Below are positions 25,099-33,691 of a stretch of DNA of 50,538 bases, piece after piece. The stretch lies in the NCBI RefSeq assembly GCF_001562415.1, contig NZ_LOEE01000059.1, positions 1 to 50,538 of the forward strand, written 5' to 3'. A program made the translations under genes and the position numbers. The DNA comes from Thermotalea metallivorans (GTDB lineage: Bacteria > Bacillota > Clostridia > Peptostreptococcales > Thermotaleaceae). The notes below the pieces were generated by a model. The model did not search any database, was not told the DNA's origin, and was given only the letters and a program-made list of their open reading frames with translations. Position 1 is the stretch's first letter. Each line of letters starts with the position of its first letter.

Positions 25099-28000
25099 AT
25101 GTTCTCTCAAAATCTAAAAAGCATTTCAATTTTTCTTGTTGTACTTTTAATTTGCAGCACTTTTTCTTTTATGATTCCTGCCATGGGATGGGCAGAGGAT
25201 AGCATACCGCCCGGACCCCCGAACAAGTCAAAATGCCTTATTGTTCAAGGGCCTGCTGGCAAAGTCTATTACAAACAAGAGTTTAGTTTTGTTGTACTTA
25301 TAAGAGACAGCAATGAAATTCCCATTGCAGGATTAACAGATACTATTTCTGTTGATAAAGGTACTTTGGCAGGAGTGGAAGATCATGGGGATGGTACATA
25401 TACCATAACTGTAAAACCCCTTCAAGTCAAAGACAAGGAAACCTTTAAAGTTCGCGTTGGCGGTCAAGATATGGTAGAACTGAAAGATGTAAAAGTAAAC
25501 ATTCCCGATGGATATATGATGCCAAATGGAAGCAAGACCACCATCATCCCTCCGGAAGAGCCTGTATTTGTAAATCAAAGTTTTAGTTTTACTGTTATAT
25601 TTAGGGATGCTAGCAATGGAATTATTTCTAATATTCCTGTGGAAGATGTGACTCTAAATAAAGGGATACTAGAGAACGTTGAGCAAAATCCGGAGGGCTA
25701 TTATATAATAACTGCAAAGCATCATGAAGCAAAATCAGAAGAATCCTTTAAAGTTAGAGCCTTTGGTGCGGATATTAAAGAACTGAAGTTAAAGGTAAAT
25801 GCTGTAGAAGGACCAGGCATACCAAGCAAGGAGAAAAGCAGAATTCTTGAAAGGCCGCAAGGAGATGTGTTTCAAAATCAAGATTTTTATTTTACGGTAG
25901 AGTTTCAGGATATCCATGGTAATCTGATTGATGATCTAGATTTATCCTTGATCACTCTCAACAAAGGGACTCTTGTTGACAAACAGAATCTAGGAAACGG
26001 TGTGTATGGATTAACGGCGAGACATAATGAAGCAAAGGAAAAAGAAAGTTTTAAAGTGAGATACAATGGTGTTGACATTGTAGAGTTAAAAGATTTGCCT
26101 ATTTATGCACCATTGGAAGCAGGTGTGCCCCACATAGGAAAAAGTCTTGTCCATTTACCTGCCAATCCAGTAGTAGCCCATGAGGTTTTTAGTTTTTCTG
26201 TAGAGATTTTAGATGGCTATGGAAATCCTGTGACAGGTTTGAGCAGTCAGATTACATTGGATAAAGCCTCTTTGATTCAAGTAACAGAGGCAGATGGAAA
26301 GTATGTTATAGAAGCAAAATATACTGGAGATAAAGATAAGGAAACTTTCAAAATATTGCTCAATAACAAAGAATTCAAAGAATTAAAGGACGTAAAAATA
26401 TATCCGTCTTTCGAAACTGGGATAGCCCATGGGTATTACAGCACAGCCAGAATTCTTTCTCAAGGAGATATTTTTGCAAATGAAAATTTCCAGATATCCC
26501 TTGAATTGAAGGACGGGTTTGGCAATTCTTTAGTAGGGGCAGCCGATAAAATCAGCTTAAATAAAGGAACATTGGCAGCCATCCATGAGGAGAGTCAAGG
26601 AATTTACATACTGACGGTTCGACTTCCTCAGGCAAAGGCAGATGAATCTCTAAAAATCCGATACAGCGGAAAAGATTTCTTGGAAATAAAGCCTATCGTT
26701 GTAAAAGCACCGGAAGGAGTAATATTGCCTCAAAAAGAAAACTGCATTGTCACATGGCCTAATGGCGATGTCATTGCAGATAAGGATTTTGTATTTACAA
26801 TCACGGTGAGGGATGCAAATGGAAATAGTATCACTGGCATTCCAGCGAATCAAATCGCATTAAATAAAGGAGAACTTGTGAAAGTCGAAGAAACAGGGAA
26901 TGGAGAATATAGATTGACTGCCAGGTATAGTCAGGCGGTCAAGGTAAGTTTCAAAGTTTTTGTCTATGGTACGGATATTGGTGAAATCAAAGATGTTATT
27001 GTAGGAATAGGAGAGATTCCTGCGACAGATGGTTTGAAAAATGGTGAATTTGAAGGAATAGGATATGGCTTCGGAGGGCCTCTGAAAGTAAAAGTCATTA
27101 TAGAGAATCATGCCATAAAAGAAATTATGGTGTTGTCCCATCATGAGTCCAAGGACAGGGGAGCTGTCATGACGGCCCTTTCTGCCATACCCCAAAAAAT
27201 TATTAGCAGTAAAAGCCTTCAGGTAGATGTGGTTTCAGGAGCTACCTACACCAGCAATGGAATCATTCTTGCTGTCAGTCGTGCCCTTGCCTCCGCAAAG
27301 GGTGAGCCCATATCGCCATTGCCGCCGGTTTCTTATCCAGATACGGTTTCAGGGGCGACAAGAACTGAAAGCGGAGGAAGCCCAAATACGGGAACAACAG
27401 CAGAAAATACACAAAAAATAGAAAAAAATGACAAATCGATCCTTCGAATAAAAGACATTCCTTTGGAGAAAAAAGGGAATCAACAGATGGCGAAACTTAC
27501 GCTGGATGTTCTCCATAAGGCCTTAGAGGAAAAAGAAAATATTCAAAAAATAGAGATCGTAATTTCCCAAAAATCAGACAATCTTGCGCTGAACATAGAT
27601 GGAGAAAGTCTGAGGGAATTGAAAGAAAAAGATATGTCTATTGCAGTGATTTTTGATGGGGGAAGCTACACAATTCCTTCAAAATTCAGTGCATTGGATG
27701 CAATAAAAGATCAGGGAGATTTCAAAGGGCTGGTTCTAAAAGTGGAAAAAGCAGAGGATTTTGCAGGCACCATTTCCAATGGGAAAATGCTGGTACAACC
27801 TGTGAAATTTACTATTGAGGCGGACTTCGGAGAAAGCACTATGCCAATTCGTAATTTTGGACGGCAGTTTATTGAGAGAAGATTGATTATCCCTCATTCA
27901 ATAAATGTAAAAAGGACAACAGGCGTTGTGTTTGAGGATGGAATCTGGCATGCTGTACCTACGAGCTTTTTGATGGAAGGAGAGAACACAGTAGCCGTTA

Positions 28001-28962
28001 TCAAAAGAAATTCCAATAGCATTTATGGGGTAGCTGAATTTGAAAAAACTTTTGCGGATGTGGAAAAACATTGGAGCAGAGAAGTTGTAGAATTGCTAGC
28101 TTCCAAAAATATCATCAGCGGGATGGGCGGAAATTTTATGCCGGAAGGTTTTGTAACAAGGGCACAATTTGTAACGATGTTGGTGAAAGGCTTGGGTCTG
28201 AAGACATTTACAGAAAAAGAGATTTCCTTTAAGGATGTAGAAGCAAACAGCTGGTATGAAAACTATATCCATACAGCCGTTGCCTTTGGACTGGCAAAAG
28301 GCTACCCGGACAATACATTCCAACCAAATCGGGAAATTACTAGAGAAGAAATGCTTGTTATGGCAATAAATGCCATGAACCTGGTGAATGGCCTGGACAA
28401 TAGAGCTGATCATGCTCAGCTACCGCAACAAGGGAAGACGTTACAATGGAAAGATGGAGAATACGAAGGGGCAGGAAAGGGACCCAATGGGGGAGTAAAA
28501 GTAAAAGTAAAAATACTGCAAGACAGGATTGAATCTATTGATATACTGGAGAACCATGATTCACCGGCCATAGGCGGGGTAGCAGCTCAAAAAATGGCTG
28601 AAAGTGTTATCAAACATCAAAGGGCAGATGTGGATGTGATCACCGGGGCAACGGTGACCAGCCAAAGTTTTAAGGAAGCTGTGGCCCAAGCATTAGAAAA
28701 TGCTGCAATGCATAAAGACAAAAATGATAAAGGAACGAAGCAAGAAAATAACTTTGCTGATCTTTCGATGGCTGTATTTATCGATGGAAAGAAAATCAGC
28801 GATTGGGCGAAAGAAGCGGTCTCCTTTGCTGTCCAGCACAAGATCATAAGCGGATATGAAGATAATGCCTTTCGGCCTAGAAATACTTCAAAAAGATCAG
28901 AGGCTGCTGTTGTAATAAAAAATGTACTCCAAACCCTCGATTTTATTTCTGATAAAATCTAA
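25099..28962 (+). CDS. SLH-anchored surface protein with Ig-like repeats and two FMN-binding domains
   Basis: A 1287-residue exported protein. The signal peptide (residues 1-32) is followed by six Ig-like repeats of about 100 residues starting near 44, 145, 247, 348, 450 and 548; each has an SFxVxxxD...LxKGxL...GxYxxTA pattern. FMN-binding domain 1 (about 645-735) ends VDVVSGATYTSNGI, where the Thr in SGATYT is the expected site of covalent flavin attachment. A linker follows, then SLH motifs 1 and 2 (985-1094), FMN-binding domain 2 (1117-1202; VITGATVTS) and SLH motif 3 (1224-1279). It is expected to sit on the cell wall and carry flavins outside the cell. The ATG at 25099 follows AAGGAGG. 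Inserting a flavin domain between SLH motifs 2 and 3 is unusual. Upstream are a c-di-GMP riboswitch and a Fur-like box. Confidence 0.88.
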   Translation: MFSQNLKSISIFLVVLLICSTFSFMIPAMGWAEDSIPPGPPNKSKCLIVQGPAGKVYYKQEFSFVVLIRDSNEIPIAGLTDTISVDKGTLAGVEDHGDGTYTITVKPLQVKDKETFKVRVGGQDMVELKDVKVNIPDGYMMPNGSKTTIIPPEEPVFVNQSFSFTVIFRDASNGIISNIPVEDVTLNKGILENVEQNPEGYYIITAKHHEAKSEESFKVRAFGADIKELKLKVNAVEGPGIPSKEKSRILERPQGDVFQNQDFYFTVEFQDIHGNLIDDLDLSLITLNKGTLVDKQNLGNGVYGLTARHNEAKEKESFKVRYNGVDIVELKDLPIYAPLEAGVPHIGKSLVHLPANPVVAHEVFSFSVEILDGYGNPVTGLSSQITLDKASLIQVTEADGKYVIEAKYTGDKDKETFKILLNNKEFKELKDVKIYPSFETGIAHGYYSTARILSQGDIFANENFQISLELKDGFGNSLVGAADKISLNKGTLAAIHEESQGIYILTVRLPQAKADESLKIRYSGKDFLEIKPIVVKAPEGVILPQKENCIVTWPNGDVIADKDFVFTITVRDANGNSITGIPANQIALNKGELVKVEETGNGEYRLTARYSQAVKVSFKVFVYGTDIGEIKDVIVGIGEIPATDGLKNGEFEGIGYGFGGPLKVKVIIENHAIKEIMVLSHHESKDRGAVMTALSAIPQKIISSKSLQVDVVSGATYTSNGIILAVSRALASAKGEPISPLPPVSYPDTVSGATRTESGGSPNTGTTAENTQKIEKNDKSILRIKDIPLEKKGNQQMAKLTLDVLHKALEEKENIQKIEIVISQKSDNLALNIDGESLRELKEKDMSIAVIFDGGSYTIPSKFSALDAIKDQGDFKGLVLKVEKAEDFAGTISNGKMLVQPVKFTIEADFGESTMPIRNFGRQFIERRLIIPHSINVKRTTGVVFEDGIWHAVPTSFLMEGENTVAVIKRNSNSIYGVAEFEKTFADVEKHWSREVVELLASKNIISGMGGNFMPEGFVTRAQFVTMLVKGLGLKTFTEKEISFKDVEANSWYENYIHTAVAFGLAKGYPDNTFQPNREITREEMLVMAINAMNLVNGLDNRADHAQLPQQGKTLQWKDGEYEGAGKGPNGGVKVKVKILQDRIESIDILENHDSPAIGGVAAQKMAESVIKHQRADVDVITGATVTSQSFKEAVAQALENAAMHKDKNDKGTKQENNFADLSMAVFIDGKKISDWAKEAVSFAVQHKIISGYEDNAFRPRNTSKRSEAAVVIKNVLQTLDFISDKI

Positions 28963-29016
28963 AAGGGCCTTTACAGTTAAGAGATATGCATTGATGATTC
29001 AATAGGTATTTTGACA

Positions 29017-29047
29017 GGGACATGCATTTTGCTGTCCCCCTTTTTTT
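29017..29047 (+). terminator. Rho-independent terminator
   Basis: GGGACA (29017-29022) pairs with TGTCCC (29033-29038), with an inner GCA/TGC pairing, followed by CCTTTTTTT. It ends the SLH protein gene. Confidence 0.85.
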
Positions 29048-29102
29048 CTAATATTTGGATATGCGTTATATGTTTGAGGATATAAAGATTTTTTAAAAGC
29101 AC

Positions 29103-29148
29103 TTGACAGTAGGCATATAAACAAATATAATGATAATGAATATCATTA
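29103..29148 (+). promoter_or_regulatory. promoter overlapped by a Fur-like box
   Basis: TTGACA (29103-29108), exactly 17 nt, TATAAT (29126-29131). Overlapping and following the -10 is the inverted repeat TAATGATA-ATGAA-TATCATTA (29128-29148). Its core (29131-29145) matches 13 of 14 defined positions of TGATAATnATTATCA. This is the strongest Fur-box candidate in the window. Confidence 0.78.
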
Positions 29149-29169
29149 CAAAATGAGAGGTGAGATTAT

Positions 29170-29865
29170 TTGAATCTATACCGTAATCGTCTTTTGTCAA
29201 TTTTATTGACGATGGGACTTTTTCTTCTTCCGGCATGTACTTCTCTGAAAAATTCCAGTCAGGAATCTTTTGATCAGGGGAAAAATCAGGAAGCTTCTTA
29301 CAATAATCAAGATGAGGAATCGAAGATTGAAGAAACTGCAGAAAAGGAAGAAGAAAAAACAAAAACACCAGATATTCAAAAGGAAGAGAAATCTACACAG
29401 ACAAAGGAGGAGACAACAGCAAAAAAAGAAACTTCCTACGAAAAGCCGTCAACGATATCTGAAAAAAAGGAAAATATTCCTTCAAATACTGAAAAAAACA
29501 AGTCGCCGGTAGTCAGTACAAATCCGTCCGTGGAAAATCAATTGGGGGAAAAAACCCCCCAAGAGGAAGCTCCTAAACAAGCAGCTCCTGTACCTATCTA
29601 TCAGGATGGGATATATAAGGGTTCTGCTGCGGGGCTAGGAGGGAATATGGAAGTCCAGGTGGCAGTAGCAGATGGAAAAATTGCAGCAATTGAAGTGTTG
29701 TCCCATGGAGATACAGAAAACTTGGCTAAAAATGTTTTTCGTCTTCTTTCCAAAGAAATGATTTCAAAACAAAATCCCAACGTAGACGTAGTGGCAGGAG
29801 CTACGAAAACTTCTGAAGCCTTTATGAATGCAGTAAAAAATGCATTGAAAAATGCATTAAAATAA
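29170..29865 (+). CDS. FMN-binding domain lipoprotein
   Basis: A 231-residue lipoprotein. The lipobox LPAC gives a lipidated Cys at about residue 23. A low-complexity Glu/Lys/Thr/Ser spacer (about 25-140) reaches through the wall to a C-terminal FMN-binding domain: YQDGIYKGSAAGLGGNMEV, KIAAIEVLSHGDTENL and VDVVAGATKTSEAF, with the flavin-linking Thr expected in GATKT. The start is TTG 29170 after GAGAGGTGAG. The domain layout resembles extracellular electron-transfer flavoproteins such as Listeria PplA, though homology beyond the domain is not established. It shares a Fur-like promoter and probably an operon with the next gene. Confidence 0.88.
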   Translation: MNLYRNRLLSILLTMGLFLLPACTSLKNSSQESFDQGKNQEASYNNQDEESKIEETAEKEEEKTKTPDIQKEEKSTQTKEETTAKKETSYEKPSTISEKKENIPSNTEKNKSPVVSTNPSVENQLGEKTPQEEAPKQAAPVPIYQDGIYKGSAAGLGGNMEVQVAVADGKIAAIEVLSHGDTENLAKNVFRLLSKEMISKQNPNVDVVAGATKTSEAFMNAVKNALKNALK

Positions 29866-29892
29866 AAAAAATAGCATAGGAGGAAATAAGAT

Positions 29893-31227
29893 ATGAAAAA
29901 AATCGTGATATCCCTTATACTGATTTTAGCCATGCTTTCCAATGTTGCTATGGCTCTGGAATCCACTTATAGTACTTTTGATGCTTCCATACTGCAAAAT
30001 GCTTTTCCTCATACGGTATCGAAAGATGGAAAATTAATTGTAGAGGGGAAACTAACGGCTACAGATTATGCGTCAATTTTATTCGCTCTATCCAATATAC
30101 AGGATAACAATGAAAATATAAAAAACAGGATTGCAAATACATATACCAGTTATATCCTTACATCGGAATTTCTTTTTCTAAAACCGGATGGCAGTGTGCT
30201 GCCCGCCTATGACCATAAAGATGGAAAATTTGTTCCCAATACAAAACTTGATATAGCATCCGTAGCTCAATTTAGTGCAGCTTTTTATGATGCCCTTCAA
30301 AATAGGGATAAATTCAATGCTAACCCTTGGTATACAGAGACAAGTCAACAAAAGGCCTTAAAGCATGCCCAAAGCACTTCAAAATATGTGCTGGGCCACT
30401 TATATGAATCAGGAAAGTTCTATAATGAGCCTTCAAAGGCAACGATAGATATAAAGTCTATGGGGAATGGCCTGTTGGCATTCAATGCTTTATGGAATTT
30501 GGAAAAGGATACAGCCCACCGACAACATTATATTGCTGTTTCCAAAGAAATTTATGATTTTATGGCAGCCTCATGGAATGGAGCTTATGGGGTATATGCC
30601 TTTGACGGAAACAGCGATAAGGTGAAGTTTGACTTAAGGGACTTTGGTTTATTCCTATGGGGTTCCAAAGAATTAGCCCAAATCTTGGCTGAGGGCGGAT
30701 ATGGATACGAAGCTTTGGAAATCATGAAAAACACTCACAAAATGCTTACAACTGCCTTGGTAAAGGATGTTACATATAAACCGGAAGGGATTGTAAGGGA
30801 AATTCAGATTGATAAAGGTGTTGCTCAAGCTACAAAGGATGAGATCAATACCGGAAGATTGTATACCTTCCTATATGGCCTTGAAAAGTGGAATGAAAGT
30901 CCTTTTGCAACATTGATAGGCATTCGAAATCAAAATATTCATTTCATAAAAGATATGGTAATCTATTCTATCAGAAACCATATGGATGATTATGGATTAA
31001 TCCATGACACTAAATTTTCTGATGTTTCTGTGAAAAACGGGGCAAAAGAAACACCTTATCTGGCATGGTATATGGTTGCGGCAGATTATGTACTGGAAAA
31101 TTATACGAAGTTTTTGACAGATGCCGAATATGCATTGATTGAAAAATCTATTCAGCAAAACTATGATTTTCTGATGAATTCTATTTATATGTCCGGAAAA
31201 AAACTAAATGCTATGTCGGGCTTTTGA
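29893..31227 (+). CDS. exported protein of unknown function, helical
   Basis: A 444-residue protein with a signal peptide (MKKIVISLILILAMLSNVAMA) and no other membrane segment. The mature part is helix-rich, with repeated aromatic and Gly-Leu-Leu segments such as SMGNGLLAFNALWNL and RDFGLFLWGSKELAQILAEG. Together with ETPYLAWYMVAADYVLENY these suggest an alpha/alpha-barrel of the kind found in secreted glycan-active or thiol-domain-associated proteins. I do not recognise a family or catalytic residues. The ATG at 29893 follows AGGAGG, 27 nt after the FMN-binding lipoprotein, so it probably shares the Fur-controlled transcript. A strong terminator follows. The role is inferred only from context. 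Confidence 0.75.
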   Translation: MKKIVISLILILAMLSNVAMALESTYSTFDASILQNAFPHTVSKDGKLIVEGKLTATDYASILFALSNIQDNNENIKNRIANTYTSYILTSEFLFLKPDGSVLPAYDHKDGKFVPNTKLDIASVAQFSAAFYDALQNRDKFNANPWYTETSQQKALKHAQSTSKYVLGHLYESGKFYNEPSKATIDIKSMGNGLLAFNALWNLEKDTAHRQHYIAVSKEIYDFMAASWNGAYGVYAFDGNSDKVKFDLRDFGLFLWGSKELAQILAEGGYGYEALEIMKNTHKMLTTALVKDVTYKPEGIVREIQIDKGVAQATKDEINTGRLYTFLYGLEKWNESPFATLIGIRNQNIHFIKDMVIYSIRNHMDDYGLIHDTKFSDVSVKNGAKETPYLAWYMVAADYVLENYTKFLTDAEYALIEKSIQQNYDFLMNSIYMSGKKLNAMSGF

Positions 31228-31261
31228 TGGTAAAGAAAAAGCTTCACAAGAAAATTTTTAT

Positions 31262-31297
31262 ACCTCTTGGTTATTGAATGATAACCAAGAGGTTTCT
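31262..31297 (+). terminator. Rho-independent terminator
   Basis: ACCTCTTGGTTAT (31262-31274) pairs perfectly with ATAACCAAGAGGT (31281-31293) across a 6-nt loop and runs into TTCTTC. It ends the FMN-binding lipoprotein operon. Confidence 0.85.
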
Positions 31298-31465
31298 TCA
31301 TAGATAGGTAGAAAATTATCAATAGAAATAACTTTATCGTTCTGGTTATGTATTGCAATAAAATCTTCCCAGCAAAAGTTTATTAGAAAGTATCCTGCTG
31401 ATTAATATATTGAAAAAATAATTGTGGTATAATATTTTGGAGATTGTAGGAAAGGAAGTATTAGA

Positions 31466-33067
31466 ATGATACGGGTAAATGAAATAAAGATGTCTTTGCA
31501 TGAGGATATAGGTCAGATTCAGGAAAAGGTTGCTAGGAAGTTGAGAATAAGGCCCGAGGAAATTATAGAGTGCCATATTTTCCGGGAATCCATCGATGCT
31601 CGGAAAAGAAATCAGGTCCATTTTGTGTATACGGTGGATGTAGTTCTAAAAAATGAAGAAAAGATACTGGAAAAACATAAGGATGTCAGCAGGAGCCCTG
31701 ATTTTCAGTATAAGGATGTGCCCCATGGGAGACAACCTTTAAAACATAGACCCGTTGTCATAGGAATGGGACCGGCGGGACTCTTTGCAGGACTCCTATT
31801 GGCCCAACGGGGCTATCGTCCCATTCTGTTGGAGAGGGGGCAGGATGTAGATACTCGGACCGAGGATGTAAAAAGGTTCTGGGAAGGGGGGAGGCTCAAT
31901 CCGGAATCTAATGTACAGTTTGGAGAAGGGGGAGCAGGTACTTTTTCTGACGGCAAACTGACCACAAGAATTAAGGATATTCGTGTGAGAAAGGTCTTGG
32001 AAGAGTTTGTGGCAGCCGGGGCTCCCAAGGAGATTCTTTATTCTTATAAACCCCATATTGGAACGGATATTTTAAAAACCGTAGTCAAAAACATGAGAAA
32101 GGCTATCGAAAGTTTTGGGGGAGAAGTATGGTTTGGAAGCAAGGTGACAGATTTATATATAAGGAGCAGTGCACTGGCGGGTATTCAGATCAATGGGGCG
32201 GAGAAAATGGAAGCCAATGCAGTGATATTGGCGGTAGGACACAGTGCACGGGATACCTATGAGATGCTTTATGAAAGAGGGGTGAAAATCCGACAGAAGC
32301 CCTTTTCCATTGGTGTAAGAATTGAACATCCCCAAGACCTTGTGAATGAATCACAATATAAGGGATTTGCAGGGCACTCACGATTGGGTGCTGCTGATTA
32401 TCGATTGACCTATCAAAGCAGAACCGGCAGGGCTGTATATACTTTTTGCATGTGTCCTGGGGGAATGGTAGTTGCTGCAGCTTCTGAGGAAAACACCGTT
32501 GTTACCAACGGTATGAGTGAATATGCAAGAAATCGCGAAAATGCCAACAGTGCCCTCTTGGTACAGGTAAATACGGAGGATTTTGACAGTGATCATCCTT
32601 TGGCAGGAGTAGATTTTCAACGGAAATGGGAAAAGGCGGCCTTTGCATTGGGAGGGAGCAATGATCATGCTCCCTGCCAGCTGGTGGGAGATTTTCTACA
32701 AAATCGTCCCTCTATAAAGATAGGAAAGGTGAAACCTTCTTATTTGCCCGGAGTGACACCGACGGATCTTAGGAAATGTCTTCCTGATTTTGTGGCAGAA
32801 GCCATAGAGGAAGCCCTGCCGGAGATGGATAAAAGGCTGCGAGGTTTTGCCATGGGAGATGCTTTAATGACCGGTGTAGAAACTAGAAGTTCAGCGCCCA
32901 TAAGGATTGAAAGGGATGAGGAAACCATGGAGAGTTTGACAGTAAAGGGACTTTATCCCGTGGGAGAGGGAGCCGGTTATGCTGGAGGAATTGTTTCTGC
33001 CGCCGTAGACGGAATCAAGGCAGCGGAGAAGATCATTGGAGCCTATGCACCAATGGAAAGGGGGTAA
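31466..33067 (+). CDS. NAD(P)/FAD-dependent oxidoreductase (COG2509-like)
   Basis: A 533-residue protein with an N-terminal alpha/beta domain (residues 1-80) and the FAD-binding dinucleotide fold VVIGMGPAGLFAGLLLAQRG (about 97-116). NVQFGEGGAGTFSDGKLTTR and the C-terminal GLYPVGEGAGYAGGIVSAA complete the flavin site. This is the family of uncharacterised FAD-dependent dehydrogenases (COG2509) widespread in Clostridia. The reaction is unknown. The ATG at 31466 has a modest site (GGAAAGGAAG). It is followed within 5 nt by the DUF3842 gene, suggesting a shared transcript. Confidence 0.85.
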   Translation: MIRVNEIKMSLHEDIGQIQEKVARKLRIRPEEIIECHIFRESIDARKRNQVHFVYTVDVVLKNEEKILEKHKDVSRSPDFQYKDVPHGRQPLKHRPVVIGMGPAGLFAGLLLAQRGYRPILLERGQDVDTRTEDVKRFWEGGRLNPESNVQFGEGGAGTFSDGKLTTRIKDIRVRKVLEEFVAAGAPKEILYSYKPHIGTDILKTVVKNMRKAIESFGGEVWFGSKVTDLYIRSSALAGIQINGAEKMEANAVILAVGHSARDTYEMLYERGVKIRQKPFSIGVRIEHPQDLVNESQYKGFAGHSRLGAADYRLTYQSRTGRAVYTFCMCPGGMVVAAASEENTVVTNGMSEYARNRENANSALLVQVNTEDFDSDHPLAGVDFQRKWEKAAFALGGSNDHAPCQLVGDFLQNRPSIKIGKVKPSYLPGVTPTDLRKCLPDFVAEAIEEALPEMDKRLRGFAMGDALMTGVETRSSAPIRIERDEETMESLTVKGLYPVGEGAGYAGGIVSAAVDGIKAAEKIIGAYAPMERG

Positions 33068-33071
33068 GATA

Positions 33072-33497
33072 ATGAAAATTGCTGTCATTGATGGACAAGG
33101 AGGAGGTATCGGAAAGTATATTATAGAAAGAATTCGCAAAATCATGGAGCAAGATATCTATATATTGGCCTTAGGAACCAATGCTTTGGCTACTTCAGCA
33201 ATGATGAAGGCAGGGGCCAATCAGGGGGCAACGGGGGAAAGTGCCATTTGCTTTAATTGCATGCACGGCGACTTATCCTTGATTATCGGTTGTCTATCGA
33301 TTATGTTTCCCAATGCCATGTTAGGAGAAATGACACCAAAGGCAGCTGAGGCCATAGGGTTAAGTAAGGCAAAGAAGTTGCTTTTGCCCCTTACCCAAGA
33401 AAATGTTGTATTGATGGGATCCACAAAAGAACCGCTGCCCCATCTGATAGAGGAAATGATTCAAGAAATGAAAAGGGAAATGGAAGGAGATCTGTAA
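33072..33497 (+). CDS. DUF3842 family protein
   Basis: A 141-residue protein beginning KIAVIDGQGGGIGKYIIERI, a nucleotide-binding-like GxGxxG loop, followed by ALGTNALATSAMMKAGANQG and a conserved CFNCMHGDL. This matches the DUF3842 family of anaerobic Firmicutes; function unknown. The ATG at 33072 follows AAAGGGGG. Its stop codon overlaps the start of the CooT-like gene (TAATG), a pairing that suggests a metal-linked role. Confidence 0.8.
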   Translation: MKIAVIDGQGGGIGKYIIERIRKIMEQDIYILALGTNALATSAMMKAGANQGATGESAICFNCMHGDLSLIIGCLSIMFPNAMLGEMTPKAAEAIGLSKAKKLLLPLTQENVVLMGSTKEPLPHLIEEMIQEMKREMEGDL

Positions 33498-33691
33498 TGT
33501 GTGAAGCAAATGTATATATAGACAGGAACGGACAGGAGAAACTATTTATGGAACAGGCGAATATTATCATTTTCCATAAAGACGGCACGCTGTTTATTGA
33601 GAATATTTTTGGAGAGCGAAAGACTATTGCCGCAAGAGTCAAAGAAATGAAATTGGTGGAACATAAGATCATCTTAGAAGAATCATGGTAG
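33497..33691 (+). CDS. cooT: CooT family nickel-binding protein
   Basis: A 64-residue protein starting MCEANVYI and continuing to LFIENIFGERKTIAARVKEM and VEHKIILE, which is the CooT family pattern. In Rhodospirillum rubrum CooT the cysteine at position 2 binds nickel at a dimer interface and the protein helps mature CO dehydrogenase. Cys2 is conserved here. No CODH gene is in the window, so the client is unknown; LarB/LarE at 21-22.6 kb show that the cell also makes other nickel cofactors. The start overlaps the DUF3842 stop, and the 3' end overlaps the convergent patatin gene by 9 nt. Confidence 0.85.
   Translation: MCEANVYIDRNGQEKLFMEQANIIIFHKDGTLFIENIFGERKTIAARVKEMKLVEHKIILEESW

Noticed and set aside
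25333-25578. Minus-strand ORFs within the large surface-protein gene
   Set aside because: They lie antisense to repeats whose plus-strand translation is clearly conserved, and have no start signals.
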